Of a stretch of 64,000 nucleotides of DNA, positions 21,430 through 35,171 are shown piece after piece. Source of the DNA: Aurantimicrobium minutum. Its GTDB lineage: Bacteria > Actinomycetota > Actinomycetes > Actinomycetales > Microbacteriaceae. Every line of letters starts with the position of its first letter. The first letter of the stretch is position 1. The notes beneath the pieces were generated by a model. That model did not search any database and was not told the DNA's origin. It saw nothing but the letters and a program-made list of their open reading frames with translations. The translations under genes were made by a program, and so were the position numbers. The DNA is taken from NCBI RefSeq assembly GCF_002355535.1, contig NZ_AP017457.1:744001-808000 (forward strand). The letters run 5' to 3'.

Positions 21430-23295
21430 TTAGGCAGCCTTCTGTGCTGCGTGTGCTCCTTCAGCGAAGTACTGGTCAAACCAGAGCACGAAGCAGTAGA
21501 TGGACCAAATCTTTTGCATGTTGGAAACCTTGCCTGAGACGTGGTCGGCAAGCATCTTCTGCAAGAAATCATTGTTGAAGAAATGACGAGCCGTTGTTGA
21601 GTCAAAGACAGCGGAAATCTTCGCTGCATATTCCGGTTGCCGCATCCATTCGAACAGTGGCGACGGGAATCCAATCTTGGGGCGGTTTGAAACTTGTGGT
21701 GGCAGCACAGATGCTGCCGCTCTGCGCAGAGCAATTTTGCCTTGGTGGGGAACAACGCGAGTGTTCTCCGGCAGGGTCATGGCTAGTTCCAGCATTTTTT
21801 TGTCCAAGAAGGGAACACGCAATTCAAGAGAGTTAGCCATAGACATGCGGTCTGCTTTGAGCAGAATGTCGTAGATCAACCAGGTGTACATATCTACGTA
21901 TTGCATCTGGGTTACATCATCGAGTTCACTGACGTGATCAAAGAGCGACTTTGACAGCGTTGCAGTATCAAAGTTCAAACTGGGATCGAGAAGCAACTGC
22001 GAGCGCTCTGCTTCATTGAAGACATAGTCGATACGGAAGTAACGCTTATACAGTGGCTGCCCGCCGCGAACCAGAAAGCGGCGGCCTTTAACCTTGGGAA
22101 ACTTTGCCGCGAACTTTGACAGACCTGAGCGTATAAAGAACGGCAGCTTAAGATAAGCGCGCATTGAGCCAGGCTCGTTGTAATGGTTGTAGCCACCAAA
22201 GAGTTCATCTGCTCCTTCGCCAGAGAGCACAACCTTGACATCTTTGCTGGCTTCTTTGGCGACGAAATACAGGGGCACAGCACTGGGGTTCGACAGGGGC
22301 TCATCCATGAACCACTGAATATCTGCAGCAGCACCAAAGAAGTCCTCAGGACCCATCGTGGAGGCTTTGTTTTTTATCCCTGTTTGCTCAGCAAAGGATG
22401 TGGAATAGGGCAGTTCACTCCACTGGGAGTTTTCATACCCCACGGAATAGGTGCGCAAGGGAGTCAACAGGTTGGCCTGATATGCCACGTAGCTGGAGTC
22501 CACACCTGAAGATAGGAAGCTTCCCACCTCGACGTCGGCAATCATGTGTGCCTGAACGGATTCGACGAACTGTTCACGAATACGCGTCGTCGCCTGTTCG
22601 AGAGTGATGTTCGAATCTATGTTGAAATCGATTTCGTGATACCTGCGAATTGTGAGGTCTCCGTCGGCATAACGGAATGAGTGCCCCGGCAACAGTTTGT
22701 AAACGTTGTCAAAGAATGTGCGGTGATCTGGGATGTACTCAAAGCTCAAATACGCCGGAAGAAGCTCAGCATTGAATCGTTTGGTGAAGTCTGGGTGTTT
22801 GAGAAATGACTTAATCTCACTTCCAAAGAGGAACGTTGAGCCCTCTTTGAAGTAGTAGAAGGGTTTGATGCCGAAGATATCCCGTGCACCAAAAAGCTCA
22901 CCGGTGACGTGGTCAAAAATAACGAAAGCAAACATTCCGCGCAGGTGTGTGGGTAGTTCATTACCCCATTCGACGTATCCGTGCAATAACGTCTCGGTGT
23001 CAGAGTTGGTGGCAAAAACATAGCCTTTAGCCTCAAGCTCAGCACGTAATTCTTGGTAGTTGTAAATCTCGCCGTTGAAGACGACGGTGTAGTCACTTTG
23101 TGCCCTAGTCATGGGCTGGTGACCACCTTCGAGGTCGATAATGGACAGTCGGCGGAATCCGAGTGCAATGCGGTCGTTGACAAAGTAGCCGTCGTCATCT
23201 GGTCCGCGGTGCACGATCTGATCAGACATGTCACGGATTACAGCCGCGTTGTCGCGTGTGGTGTTTGTCACCACAAAGCCGTTAAATCCACACAT
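21430..23295 (-). CDS. asnB: Asparagine synthetase (glutamine-hydrolysing) family, possible peptidoglycan D-Asp amidase
   Basis: A 621-aa class B asparagine synthetase. The N-terminal Ntn glutaminase begins MCGFNGFV with Cys2 as nucleophile and has FNGEIYNYQELR; the C-terminal synthetase has the PP-loop SFLSSGVDSSYVAY and VVLSGEGADELFGGYNHY. It may make free L-asparagine. Yet it heads an operon with a probable D-aspartate ligase and an aspartate racemase, where AsnH-type homologues in lactic acid bacteria amidate D-Asp of the peptidoglycan bridge. Both roles remain open. It lies 56 bases downstream of tyrS on the same strand. Confidence 0.82.
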   Translation of the reverse strand: MCGFNGFVVTNTTRDNAAVIRDMSDQIVHRGPDDDGYFVNDRIALGFRRLSIIDLEGGHQPMTRAQSDYTVVFNGEIYNYQELRAELEAKGYVFATNSDTETLLHGYVEWGNELPTHLRGMFAFVIFDHVTGELFGARDIFGIKPFYYFKEGSTFLFGSEIKSFLKHPDFTKRFNAELLPAYLSFEYIPDHRTFFDNVYKLLPGHSFRYADGDLTIRRYHEIDFNIDSNITLEQATTRIREQFVESVQAHMIADVEVGSFLSSGVDSSYVAYQANLLTPLRTYSVGYENSQWSELPYSTSFAEQTGIKNKASTMGPEDFFGAAADIQWFMDEPLSNPSAVPLYFVAKEASKDVKVVLSGEGADELFGGYNHYNEPGSMRAYLKLPFFIRSGLSKFAAKFPKVKGRRFLVRGGQPLYKRYFRIDYVFNEAERSQLLLDPSLNFDTATLSKSLFDHVSELDDVTQMQYVDMYTWLIYDILLKADRMSMANSLELRVPFLDKKMLELAMTLPENTRVVPHQGKIALRRAAASVLPPQVSNRPKIGFPSPLFEWMRQPEYAAKISAVFDSTTARHFFNNDFLQKMLADHVSGKVSNMQKIWSIYCFVLWFDQYFAEGAHAAQKAA

Positions 23296-23351
23296 GTTTC
23301 AACCCTACCCAGCTACCGTCGGCAGATACCGGAGGCAAACCGAGAATGAAA

Positions 23352-24641
23352 TTACTCAGCAAAGACTCCAGCTAGGGTCTTTTTTCCACGGCGCAATACT
23401 GCCATTCCGTTAGGGAGGACGTGTCCTTCCAGCAGTTCATCCTCTGCCTCGATTTTGTTGTTATTGAGGTAGACGCCACCTTCAGAGATGGAGCGACGAG
23501 CAGCGCCCAAGCTCTGCGACAAACCTGTGTCAACTAATAACTGTGCAACGGGAGTGTTCTTTGGTGTGGTGGTGTGTGGAAGTTCACGCAGTGCCGCCTC
23601 GAGGGTTTGCGCATCAAGTTCGGCTAAATCACCTTGCCCGAACAAAGCTGCAGCAGCAGCAATTGCTGCCTGAGTAGCCTCTTCGCCGTGAACGAGGGTG
23701 GTTACTTCTAGAGCAAGACGACGCTGAGCTGCACGCTTGAAAGGCTCTTGCTCAACTTGCTGGGCAAGCTCCTCAATTTCTGCGCGGGTGAGGAAAGTAA
23801 AGACCTTGATGCGGTCAATCACATCCGCATCATCGGTGTTCAGCCAGAACTGGTAAAACGCATAGGGCGATGTCATTGACGCATCGAGCCAGACGGCGTT
23901 GCCCTCGCTCTTTCCGAACTTCGTTCCATCGCTGTTGGTAATCAGCGGCGTACCAATAGCGTGCACGCTCTTTCCTTCAGCACGGTGAATCAGGTCAGTG
24001 CCACTGGTGAGGTTTCCCCACTGGTCACTACCACCGGTCTGCAGAACACAGTCATAGTTTCGGTAGAGCTCAAGGAAATCCATTCCTTGCAAGATCTGGT
24101 AACTGAATTCGGTGTAGCTAATGCCTGCTTCAGAATTGAGGCGTGCCGAAACAGCATCCTTCTTGAGCATGGTTCCCACGCGGTAGTACTTACCAATATC
24201 ACGCAGGAAATCAATTGCAGAAAGTGGTGCTGTCCAGTCGAGGTTGTTCACCATGCGAGCAGCATTTGCTCCCTCAAAACTCAGGAACTTAGAAATCTGC
24301 GAGGTGAGATAACCAACCCACTCATTGACGGTTTCTTTGGTGTTGAGTGTGCGCTCTGCCGTAGGGCGTGGATCTCCCACTAAGCCTGTTGAACCGCCAA
24401 CAAGACCCAGAGGCTTATGTCCGGCTAGCTGAATGCGACGGAGCAGCAACAGTTGCACCAGGTTACCTAAGTGCAGTGATGGCGCAGTGGGATCAAAACC
24501 GCAGTAGTAGGTAATGGGAGGACCCTGGAAAAGTTTCTTCAGCTCGTCTGCATCGGTAGAGACGTGAATGAGTCCACGCCACACAAGCTCATCCCAGAGG
24601 GTATCGAAGCTGGAATCATTTCTTTGAGTTTCGAGTGACAA
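23352..24641 (-). CDS. tyrS: Tyrosyl-tRNA synthetase
   Basis: A class Ic aminoacyl-tRNA synthetase of 429 aa. Signatures: YYCGFDPTAPSLHLGNLV (HIGH variant HLGN), QTGGSDQWGNLTSG, and KFGKSEGNAVWLD (KMSKS variant). The C-terminal S4 RNA-binding domain is visible in SLGAARRSISEGGVYLNNNKI. The start is a TTG at 24641 immediately after the argH stop; no better start lies inside the conserved N-terminus. Order argH-tyrS and downstream TPR/HAD genes follow the actinobacterial pattern, except that the asnB trio and rRNA operon lie between. Confidence 0.93.
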   Translation of the reverse strand: MSLETQRNDSSFDTLWDELVWRGLIHVSTDADELKKLFQGPPITYYCGFDPTAPSLHLGNLVQLLLLRRIQLAGHKPLGLVGGSTGLVGDPRPTAERTLNTKETVNEWVGYLTSQISKFLSFEGANAARMVNNLDWTAPLSAIDFLRDIGKYYRVGTMLKKDAVSARLNSEAGISYTEFSYQILQGMDFLELYRNYDCVLQTGGSDQWGNLTSGTDLIHRAEGKSVHAIGTPLITNSDGTKFGKSEGNAVWLDASMTSPYAFYQFWLNTDDADVIDRIKVFTFLTRAEIEELAQQVEQEPFKRAAQRRLALEVTTLVHGEEATQAAIAAAAALFGQGDLAELDAQTLEAALRELPHTTTPKNTPVAQLLVDTGLSQSLGAARRSISEGGVYLNNNKIEAEDELLEGHVLPNGMAVLRRGKKTLAGVFAE

Positions 24642-28440
<3,799 letters not shown>

Positions 28441-28459
28441 AACAAAATCCTTGAATTCT

Positions 28460-29629
28460 TTAGCTCGCGTAGGCGCTGTTTTCGTGCACGTAATCGTGGG
28501 TGAGATCATTCGTCCAAATTGTGGCGGTGGCAGGACCACTGTGGAGTTCAATGCGAATATCTACTTCACGAGGTGTGAGATCTACTAATTCACGTGACTG
28601 ATCAGGCTCACCAGCGGTGCACACCTGCACCCCATTGAAGCTGACATCGATGTTGTAGGGGTCAAAGACTGCCGAGGTAGTTCCCACCGCAGCTAGAACT
28701 CGTCCCCAGTTAGGGTCGTTACCGAAAATCGCTGCCTTGAACAGGTTGGAACGGCTGACTGCACGTGCGACATCTACAGCATCCTCTTCCGAGACCGCGC
28801 CAGAAACCGTGATGTGAATGTCGTGACTGGCGCCTTCTGCATCGCGTTGGAGTTGTAGGGCCAAATCACGACAGAGTTCGGTCAGACGTGCCGTAAATTC
28901 CGAGATTTCAGGTTCAACACCCGATGCTCCCGAAGCAAGCAACGTTACTTGGTCATTGGTGGACATACATCCGTCTGAGTCCAGACGGTCAAAGGTGACA
29001 CGTGTTGATGCACGCAGTGCAGTGTCGAGTTGTTCGCTAGTCAAGACCGCGTCTGTCGTAATGACCACCAGCATGGTGGCCAAGCCCGGGGCCAACATGC
29101 CGGCACCTTTGGCCATACCGCCGATGGTATAGCCCGCACCGGTTGAAACCGAGAGCTTTGGAACAGAATCAGTGGTCATGATGGCTTCGGCAGCATCGAT
29201 TCCGGCCTGCTCGGTTGTTCCGGCATCTGAGAGCACAGCGAGCCCAGCATCCCAGACCCCGGTCTTGAGCTTGTCAAGATCAAGCTGTTCTCCGATGAGA
29301 CCGGTAGAACACACGAGAACATCTCCTGCGGAAACTTCCAGCCGTTCAGCGACAGCCTCTGCGGTCTCATGAGTAGTCTGGAAGCCGCGCGCACCGGTGT
29401 AGCAGTTCGCCCCGCCAGAGTTCAAGACAATCGCTTCCACTACAGGGTCAGCCATAACCTGCTGGCTCCACAAAATAGGGTTGGCTTTGCAGCGGTTGGA
29501 GGTAAACACAGCAGCTGCAGATTTCAGTGGTCCAAGATTGCGCACCATGGCGAAATCTTTCTTCCTGGTGGACTTTAACCCACACACCACACCTGCGGCG
29601 CTAAAGCCTGCTGCAGCGGTTACGCTCAC
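28460..29629 (-). CDS. argJ: Bifunctional ornithine acetyltransferase / N-acetylglutamate synthase
   Basis: It recycles the acetyl group from N-acetylornithine to glutamate, so no separate argE is needed. The 389-aa precursor contains the self-cleavage region [25 protein letters not shown], where the threonine after ATM-type sequence becomes the new N-terminus of the beta chain. The start is a GTG at 29629 that overlaps the argC stop by 4 bases (GTGA), with GGAG upstream. Confidence 0.94.
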   Translation of the reverse strand: MSVTAAAGFSAAGVVCGLKSTRKKDFAMVRNLGPLKSAAAVFTSNRCKANPILWSQQVMADPVVEAIVLNSGGANCYTGARGFQTTHETAEAVAERLEVSAGDVLVCSTGLIGEQLDLDKLKTGVWDAGLAVLSDAGTTEQAGIDAAEAIMTTDSVPKLSVSTGAGYTIGGMAKGAGMLAPGLATMLVVITTDAVLTSEQLDTALRASTRVTFDRLDSDGCMSTNDQVTLLASGASGVEPEISEFTARLTELCRDLALQLQRDAEGASHDIHITVSGAVSEEDAVDVARAVSRSNLFKAAIFGNDPNWGRVLAAVGTTSAVFDPYNIDVSFNGVQVCTAGEPDQSRELVDLTPREVDIRIELHSGPATATIWTNDLTHDYVHENSAYAS

Positions 29630-30669
29630 GGGGCTACTCCATTCATGGTTAAACCGGTGGTTTCTTCAATACCTAAAGCAATATTTGCCGACTGGATGGC
29701 TGCTCCGGCTGTTCCCTTGGTGAGGTTATCCAGGGCACTAATGACGACGACACGGCCCGCATTTTCATCCAGGGCCAGTCCCATCAAACAGGTGTTGGCG
29801 CCCAGGGTGTCTGCAGTGCGAGGGAATTCACCCAGAGGGAGAACCTGGACAAATGGTTCATTGGCATACGCTGCACTCCATGCTGCATGCAACTTCTCAA
29901 GTGTGACGCCTGGTTTCACACGCGCAGTTGTTGTGGCCAAGATGCCGCGAGCCATAGGGACGAGCACTGGTGTCATGGACACGGATGCTTCAACAGCACC
30001 TGCCTTGCGCAGATTTTGTTCAATTTCAGGGGTGTGACGGTGGGTGCCGCCGACGGAATATGCCGACGCCGATCCCATAATTTCGCTGGCAAGCAAGTTC
30101 ACTTTCAAAGATTTACCTGCACCAGAGGGCCCCACAGACAAGACGGAGACAATGTCCACCGCTTCAATGAGATCTGCCTTCACACCGGGGGCAATAGCCA
30201 AGGAGATGGCGGACGCATTACACCCTGGCGCAGCAATGCGCTTGGTTCCTACCAAATAGTCACGCTGTGATCCAGAAGACAGCGGTAGCTCAGGAATGCC
30301 ATAAGTCCAGGCAGAGTTGAACTCTCCCCCATAAAATGCATCCCAGTCTTCTTTGTCTTCAAGACGGTGATCAGCACCACAGTCAATGACCAGAGTCTCA
30401 GCACTGAGCTGTGTGGCCAGGGCACCAGAGGAGCCGTGAGGCAGTGCAAGAAAAACAACATCGTGGCCGGAAAGAATTTCCGCGGTGGTGTCCTGCAAGA
30501 CGAGATTGCCATAGCTGCGTAGATGAGGCTGCACATCAACCAGACGCTGGCCAGCATTGGAGTGAGCTGTAACCGTGCGCACCTCAAACTCGGGGTGGTC
30601 TGCGAGCAAACGTAGTACCTCGCCACCGGCATAACCGCTGGCTCCAGCAATGGCAACCGAGTATGTCAT
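29626..30669 (-). CDS. argC: N-acetyl-gamma-glutamyl-phosphate reductase
   Basis: An NADPH-dependent reductase (347 aa) that forms N-acetylglutamate semialdehyde. Dinucleotide fold [19 protein letters not shown] at the N-terminus; catalytic cysteine in [18 protein letters not shown]. It is the first gene of the argCJB-F-membrane protein-H operon. There is no Shine-Dalgarno sequence right before the ATG; a palindrome abuts the start codon, and a -10-like TAGATA about ten bases upstream suggests a nearly leaderless transcript. Confidence 0.94.
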   Translation of the reverse strand: MTYSVAIAGASGYAGGEVLRLLADHPEFEVRTVTAHSNAGQRLVDVQPHLRSYGNLVLQDTTAEILSGHDVVFLALPHGSSGALATQLSAETLVIDCGADHRLEDKEDWDAFYGGEFNSAWTYGIPELPLSSGSQRDYLVGTKRIAAPGCNASAISLAIAPGVKADLIEAVDIVSVLSVGPSGAGKSLKVNLLASEIMGSASAYSVGGTHRHTPEIEQNLRKAGAVEASVSMTPVLVPMARGILATTTARVKPGVTLEKLHAAWSAAYANEPFVQVLPLGEFPRTADTLGANTCLMGLALDENAGRVVVISALDNLTKGTAGAAIQSANIALGIEETTGLTMNGVAP

Positions 30670-30686
30670 TAGATAACTCTATCTAA
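30669..30686. promoter_or_regulatory. Palindrome abutting the argC start
   Basis: TTAGATA-actc-TATCTAA is a perfect 7-bp inverted repeat of 18 bases overall, ending at the first base of the argC start codon. It overlaps the possible -10. It could be an arginine-repressor site, though it does not match the usual ARG-box consensus well. Confidence 0.45.
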
Positions 30687-30730
30687 AACCTTCAACCAGT
30701 TATTGAACTTTGGGCCGAACGGTCCAAGAA

Positions 30731-33271
30731 CTACTCACGAATAGTCGCGCCAAAGCGCGATGCTGCGAGCGCAACACCCGCCTCTTTAGACGAGGTTGCC
30801 TCAGCAGCAGTGAGTGTGCGGTCAAGAGCCCTGAAACGCAAGGCAAAGGTCAAGGAGCGCTGCCCTTCAGGAATTCCTGTGCCTTGGTAGACATCCACAA
30901 GTGTGGCGCTCTCAAGAAGTTCTCCCGCACCCTCGATAACGGCAGCACGAACATCTGCAGCTGGAATACTCTCGTCGACGACGAGCGACAAGTCTTGAGT
31001 AGCAGCAGGCATTGTCTTCACGTCAACAGCCGTGTGTGGTACACCTGCTGCCGCAGAAACTGCATCCAGGTTCAGTTCGAACGCTGCCACAGTCCGAGGA
31101 AGATGTGCTTCTTCAGCGATTGAGGGCAGGAGTTCACCGGCATACCCAATAACTTCGCCGCCGAGGAGGAGTTCAGCAGTGCGGCCAGGATGGAAGGCCT
31201 TGTGACTTCCTTGGCGGACGGAGATTTGAACACCTGCACCTAGAGCAATTTGTTGAACTGCAGTGAGAGCATCTTGCCAACTGTAGGCAACAGCTTTTTG
31301 CCCAACTTGCTTGGTCAGCGCATCTCCAACATAAAGGCCAGAGATGTAGCGAGGTTGTGGTGGAATTCCTGCGTAGAGGGCAGCTTCAACTTCCGGCGCA
31401 GGTCGTACGCCTCCGGCAACAACCTCTTGACCGTAGGTTTTTCCAGGTTCGGGTAGGAATACCAAGCCTGTTTCAAACAGAGCTAAATCGTTAAGTCCAC
31501 GTGAGCGATTGCGGGCTGCAGTAGCGATGAGACCCGGTAACAAGGAGGTCCGCATCCACCCCTGAGTAGCATCCAAAGCGTTTGCCAAACGAACCTGAGG
31601 AACACTCGCCTCCACAGCAGAACCAAAGAGGTTATTTGTTTCTTCATCGAAGAATGGGTAGCTCAAAACTTCAGTGTGTCCTGTTGCCGCCAGGGTGTTG
31701 GAGACGCGACGACGCACATCCTGGGCAACGGTGTATCCGCGGCCTGGAGGAGCAACAGGAAGTTCAGCAGGAATCAGGTGGTATCCGATTATGCGTGCAA
31801 CTTCTTCTGCCAGAGTCCACTTATCGGTCAGATCGGGGCGCCAGGTTGGCGGGGTAACAATGAAACCGCTACCTTCCTTGACAACTTCACACCCGATTTC
31901 TGTCAACGAGGATTCAATCTGGGCATCGGTGTATTCCAACCCGATGAGGTTGGTGACGAAACCTGCGGGAAGTTCAATAGCAACAGGCGCTGCAAAGTGG
32001 TTGAAGTAGGAACCTTCATCCACGATCTCCCCACCGGCAAACTCCACGAGCAGTTGAGCAACTCGTCCAGCTGCCACGGCAGCAATCTCCGGGTCAACAC
32101 CGCGCTCAAAACGCTTAGATGCCTCCGAAGATAGCTTGTGTCGACGTGCAGATCGAGCGATAGAAACGGGGTCGAAGTTTGCTGCCTCAATCAGGACGTT
32201 GGTGGTTTCGTCTGAGATTTCGGTGTTTGCACCACCCATCACGCCAGCAAGACCAACAGGTTTACCACCTGAGGTAATCAGGAGGTCTTCCACATCGAGA
32301 GTGCGCTCTGCTTCATCGAGGGTAATGATTTTCTCTCCCGGAGCTGCACGGCGAACAAGGATGTCACCAGAAAGCTTGTCGAGATCGTAGGCATGGTTGG
32401 GCTGACCAGTCTCGATCATGACGTAGTTAGAGATATCGACTGGAAGGGAGATGGAACGAATACCGGCAAGTTTCAGACGAGAAACCATCCACGATGGCGT
32501 GGGAGCTGTGGCATCGATACCGCGCACAATACGGGTAGCGAAGACATTGCAGCCCACGCGACCACGAATAGGTGCCGTGTCATCGACGGAAACCGGAAAT
32601 TCGGTTGCAAAAGTCTTGACTTCGGTCACACCGCGAGCAGTGATGACCTCAGTTGCAGGATCGCGGAAAGCAGCACCAGTTGAGTGTGCGTATTCGCGAG
32701 CAACACCACGAATTGAGAAAGCATATCCGCGGTCTGGGGTGACATTGATCTCTACGGCAGCTTCTGAGAGGCCCAAGAGCTCAAGAGCATCGGTGCCCAC
32801 CTCGGGGTCGAGACCCATCTCGGATAAACGAATGATGCCATCGTGACCTTCGCCGAGACCCAGTTCCTTTGCCGAGGCCATCATGCCGTCAGAGACGTGA
32901 CCATAGGTCTTGCGCGCGGCAATGGGGAATGGCCCAGGGAGAACAGCACCTGGCAGGGTCACAACAACCTTGTCTCCGACAAAGAAATTGCTTGCTCCAC
33001 AAACAATGCCGTGGATGGCATCGCCGCCATCGGCTGCAAGCTGCCCATCTGGTGCAACACGAACCTGGCACCAGCGAATTGTCTTGCCGTTGTTTTGTTC
33101 TTCGGGAGTGAATTCAAGAACTTCACCCACAACGATGGGACCAGAAATGTCTCCGCCGTGAATGTCTTCTTCTTCGAAACCAACCTTGACCAGATCTGCT
33201 TGAACCTGCTCAGGTGTGATGTCAGAAGCAAGGTCAACATATTCAGCTAACCAATTCAGTGGGACGCGCAT
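30731..33271 (-). CDS. pheT: Phenylalanyl-tRNA synthetase beta subunit
   Basis: The 846-aa beta subunit of the alpha2-beta2 PheRS. Domains in order: short N-terminal helix region MRVPLNWLAEYVDL, tRNA-binding EMAP-like domain (to about 150, PFPIAARKTYGHVSDGMMASAKELGLG), B3/B4 editing domain (middle), B5, a catalytic-like core (LPGLIATAARNRSRGLNDLALFETGLVF), and the C-terminal ferredoxin-like anticodon-binding domain (PAATQDLSLVVDESIPAADVR). It overlaps the pheS stop by one base. Confidence 0.95.
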   Translation of the reverse strand: MRVPLNWLAEYVDLASDITPEQVQADLVKVGFEEEDIHGGDISGPIVVGEVLEFTPEEQNNGKTIRWCQVRVAPDGQLAADGGDAIHGIVCGASNFFVGDKVVVTLPGAVLPGPFPIAARKTYGHVSDGMMASAKELGLGEGHDGIIRLSEMGLDPEVGTDALELLGLSEAAVEINVTPDRGYAFSIRGVAREYAHSTGAAFRDPATEVITARGVTEVKTFATEFPVSVDDTAPIRGRVGCNVFATRIVRGIDATAPTPSWMVSRLKLAGIRSISLPVDISNYVMIETGQPNHAYDLDKLSGDILVRRAAPGEKIITLDEAERTLDVEDLLITSGGKPVGLAGVMGGANTEISDETTNVLIEAANFDPVSIARSARRHKLSSEASKRFERGVDPEIAAVAAGRVAQLLVEFAGGEIVDEGSYFNHFAAPVAIELPAGFVTNLIGLEYTDAQIESSLTEIGCEVVKEGSGFIVTPPTWRPDLTDKWTLAEEVARIIGYHLIPAELPVAPPGRGYTVAQDVRRRVSNTLAATGHTEVLSYPFFDEETNNLFGSAVEASVPQVRLANALDATQGWMRTSLLPGLIATAARNRSRGLNDLALFETGLVFLPEPGKTYGQEVVAGGVRPAPEVEAALYAGIPPQPRYISGLYVGDALTKQVGQKAVAYSWQDALTAVQQIALGAGVQISVRQGSHKAFHPGRTAELLLGGEVIGYAGELLPSIAEEAHLPRTVAAFELNLDAVSAAAGVPHTAVDVKTMPAATQDLSLVVDESIPAADVRAAVIEGAGELLESATLVDVYQGTGIPEGQRSLTFALRFRALDRTLTAAEATSSKEAGVALAASRFGATIRE

Positions 33272-34311
33272 CAGACCACCATTCCAAACTGCTGACTGAA
33301 GCGAACATCGCCTTCGACCATGTCATGCATGTCACTGACGTCATTGCGGAACATGAGGGTGCGCTCAACACCAACACCGAAAGCAAAACCGGAATACACC
33401 TCAGGATCAATGCCGGCAGAGCGTAATACGTTGGGGTTGACCATACCGCAGCCACCCCACTCGATCCAGCGGGCACCACCAGCAAAAGTGGGGTGCCAAA
33501 CATCTAGCTCAGCGGAGGGCTCCGTAAAGGGGAAGTAATTGGGGCGCAGGCGAATCTTGGCGCCCTCACCGAACATGATGCGTGCAGCATGCTCCAGGGT
33601 CCCACGCAGGTGAGCCATGGTCAAACCCTTATCCACGGCCAATCCTTCAACCTGAGTAAACACAGGAGTGTGGGTGGCATCAAGTTCGTCGGTGCGATAA
33701 ACACGACCAGGAGCCAGCACATAGATAGGAACTTCGCGCTCGAGCATGGAGCGCACCTGTACTGGAGAGGTGTGGGTGCGCAGGACGAGATGAGAATCAA
33801 CAGGTTCGACAAAGAAGGTGTCTTGCATTGCACGTGCAGGGTGATCTGCGTCAAAGTTCAAGGCATCAAAGTTGAACCATTCACCTTCAAGCTCAGGGCC
33901 TTCGGCGATTTCCCAGCCCATACCCACAAATGCATCACAGATACTTTGCTGCAAAAGCATGAGTGGGTGACGGCCCCCAGCGCTCCATCGTGATGCGGCA
34001 GCGGTAACATCGACCTTTTCAGCAGCAAGCTGGGCAGTCTGCTCTTCACGAACAATGGCCTCTTCGCGAGCGGTAAATGCTTGGTTCACTTCAGCACGTG
34101 CCTGCCCAACGAGTTTTCCTGCTGCAGCTTTCTGATCAGCTGGAACATCCTTCATCAGGGCATTGAGCTGAGCGAGAGTCGAAGACTCCCCAAGATGTGC
34201 AGTGCGGACAGCTTTGAGGGCTGCGGAATCGACGGCAGCACTGATAGCTGTCAGGGCGTCGTTGACCGCAGCCGCGACAGCGGCTTCAGTGATTTCAGTA
34301 GGTGCAGACAC
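33271..34311 (-). CDS. pheS: Phenylalanyl-tRNA synthetase alpha subunit
   Basis: The catalytic subunit of PheRS, a class II synthetase. Motif 2 and 3 regions are visible: YRTDELDATHTPVFTQVEGLAVD, FGEGAKIRLRPNYFPFTEPSAE and FGVGVERTLMFRNDVSDMHDM; an N-terminal coiled coil precedes the core. I favour the GTG at 34311 (346 aa), which has GAGAA just before it, over a TTG three codons earlier that has no ribosome binding site. Downstream pheT overlaps by one base. Confidence 0.94.
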   Translation of the reverse strand: MSAPTEITEAAVAAAVNDALTAISAAVDSAALKAVRTAHLGESSTLAQLNALMKDVPADQKAAAGKLVGQARAEVNQAFTAREEAIVREEQTAQLAAEKVDVTAAASRWSAGGRHPLMLLQQSICDAFVGMGWEIAEGPELEGEWFNFDALNFDADHPARAMQDTFFVEPVDSHLVLRTHTSPVQVRSMLEREVPIYVLAPGRVYRTDELDATHTPVFTQVEGLAVDKGLTMAHLRGTLEHAARIMFGEGAKIRLRPNYFPFTEPSAELDVWHPTFAGGARWIEWGGCGMVNPNVLRSAGIDPEVYSGFAFGVGVERTLMFRNDVSDMHDMVEGDVRFSQQFGMVV

Positions 34312-34358
34312 AGTTCTCAATTTTATGTTGGGAGCGAGCTCTTACTCACTCGACAGGC

Positions 34359-35162
34359 CTAGGCCTTGTTGTGAGCAAACGCGCTCTCGTAGATCAGCAC
34401 AGCAGCTGCTGTAGCTAAATTCATGGATTCAGCATCACCGTAGATAGGAACGGTGATGGCTTTTTCTGCCAGGGCAAAGTGTTCGTCGCTCAAACCACGG
34501 GCCTCATTGCCAAATAACCACGCAGTGGGAGCATCTAATACCCCGTGTGAGCGAGCAAGGACAAGATCCTCTCCCTTGATGTCGGCAGCAAGAAGTTGCA
34601 GGCCGGCTTCACGAACATAAGGAAGCACGTTCTCTAGCTCCACGTCCACCGTGATGGGCAGGTGGAAGAGAGAACCCGTGGTGGAACGCACAACTTTGGG
34701 GTTGTACAGGTCCACTGAACGGCCAGTCAAAATCACTCCGTCAGCACCGGCAGCATCTGCCACTCGAATAATGGTGCCCAAGTTACCTGGATCACGAACT
34801 TCTTCAAGAATGACGATCAGCTTGGGATCTTCAGCAAAAATGTCTTTCAGCGCTGTGGGGAACTGGTGCACAACCGCAATGAATCCTTGCGGTGTGACTG
34901 TATCCGCCATCGTGGCGAGGACCTCTTCAGAGACGAACTCAACGTCAACCCCCGCATCCACAGCAGTTGCTGCGATGTCTTGGTAACGCTCTAACGCGGT
35001 GGGCGTGGCATAGAGCTCCACAATCAGTTGCGGGCGGTATGCCAACGCCTCGGCGACGGCTTGCGGGCCTTCCAAGAGGAAGAGCCCGGTCTCGGACCGG
35101 GCTCCCCTCGTGGCTAGCTTCGCAACCGCCTTCACGCGAGGAGCGCGGGGGTTGTCGAGCAT
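34359..35162 (-). CDS. SpoU/TrmH-family RNA 2'-O-methyltransferase
   Basis: A 267-aa SPOUT methyltransferase. An N-terminal substrate-binding domain (GLFLLEGPQAVAEAL) is followed by the knotted SpoU domain with motif 1 ILEEVRDPGNLGTIIRVADAAGADG, motif 2 AWLFGNEARGLS and motif 3 IPIYGDAESMNLATAAAVLIYE (written here with its first residue as in the family; the sequence has VPIYGDAESMNLATAAAVLI). It probably methylates rRNA; the mycobacterial gene in this place is tsnR. It sits between rplT and pheS, as in other Actinobacteria. Confidence 0.9.
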   Translation of the reverse strand: MLDNPRAPRVKAVAKLATRGARSETGLFLLEGPQAVAEALAYRPQLIVELYATPTALERYQDIAATAVDAGVDVEFVSEEVLATMADTVTPQGFIAVVHQFPTALKDIFAEDPKLIVILEEVRDPGNLGTIIRVADAAGADGVILTGRSVDLYNPKVVRSTTGSLFHLPITVDVELENVLPYVREAGLQLLAADIKGEDLVLARSHGVLDAPTAWLFGNEARGLSDEHFALAEKAITVPIYGDAESMNLATAAAVLIYESAFAHNKA

Positions 35163-35171
35163 GATGTTTCC

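Noticed and set aside
20179-23295. Antibiotic or peptide biosynthesis cluster (ATP-grasp plus asparagine synthetase, as in lasso peptides)
   Set aside because: There is no precursor peptide, no transglutaminase-like protease and no exporter; racemase pairing points to cell-wall D-Asp.
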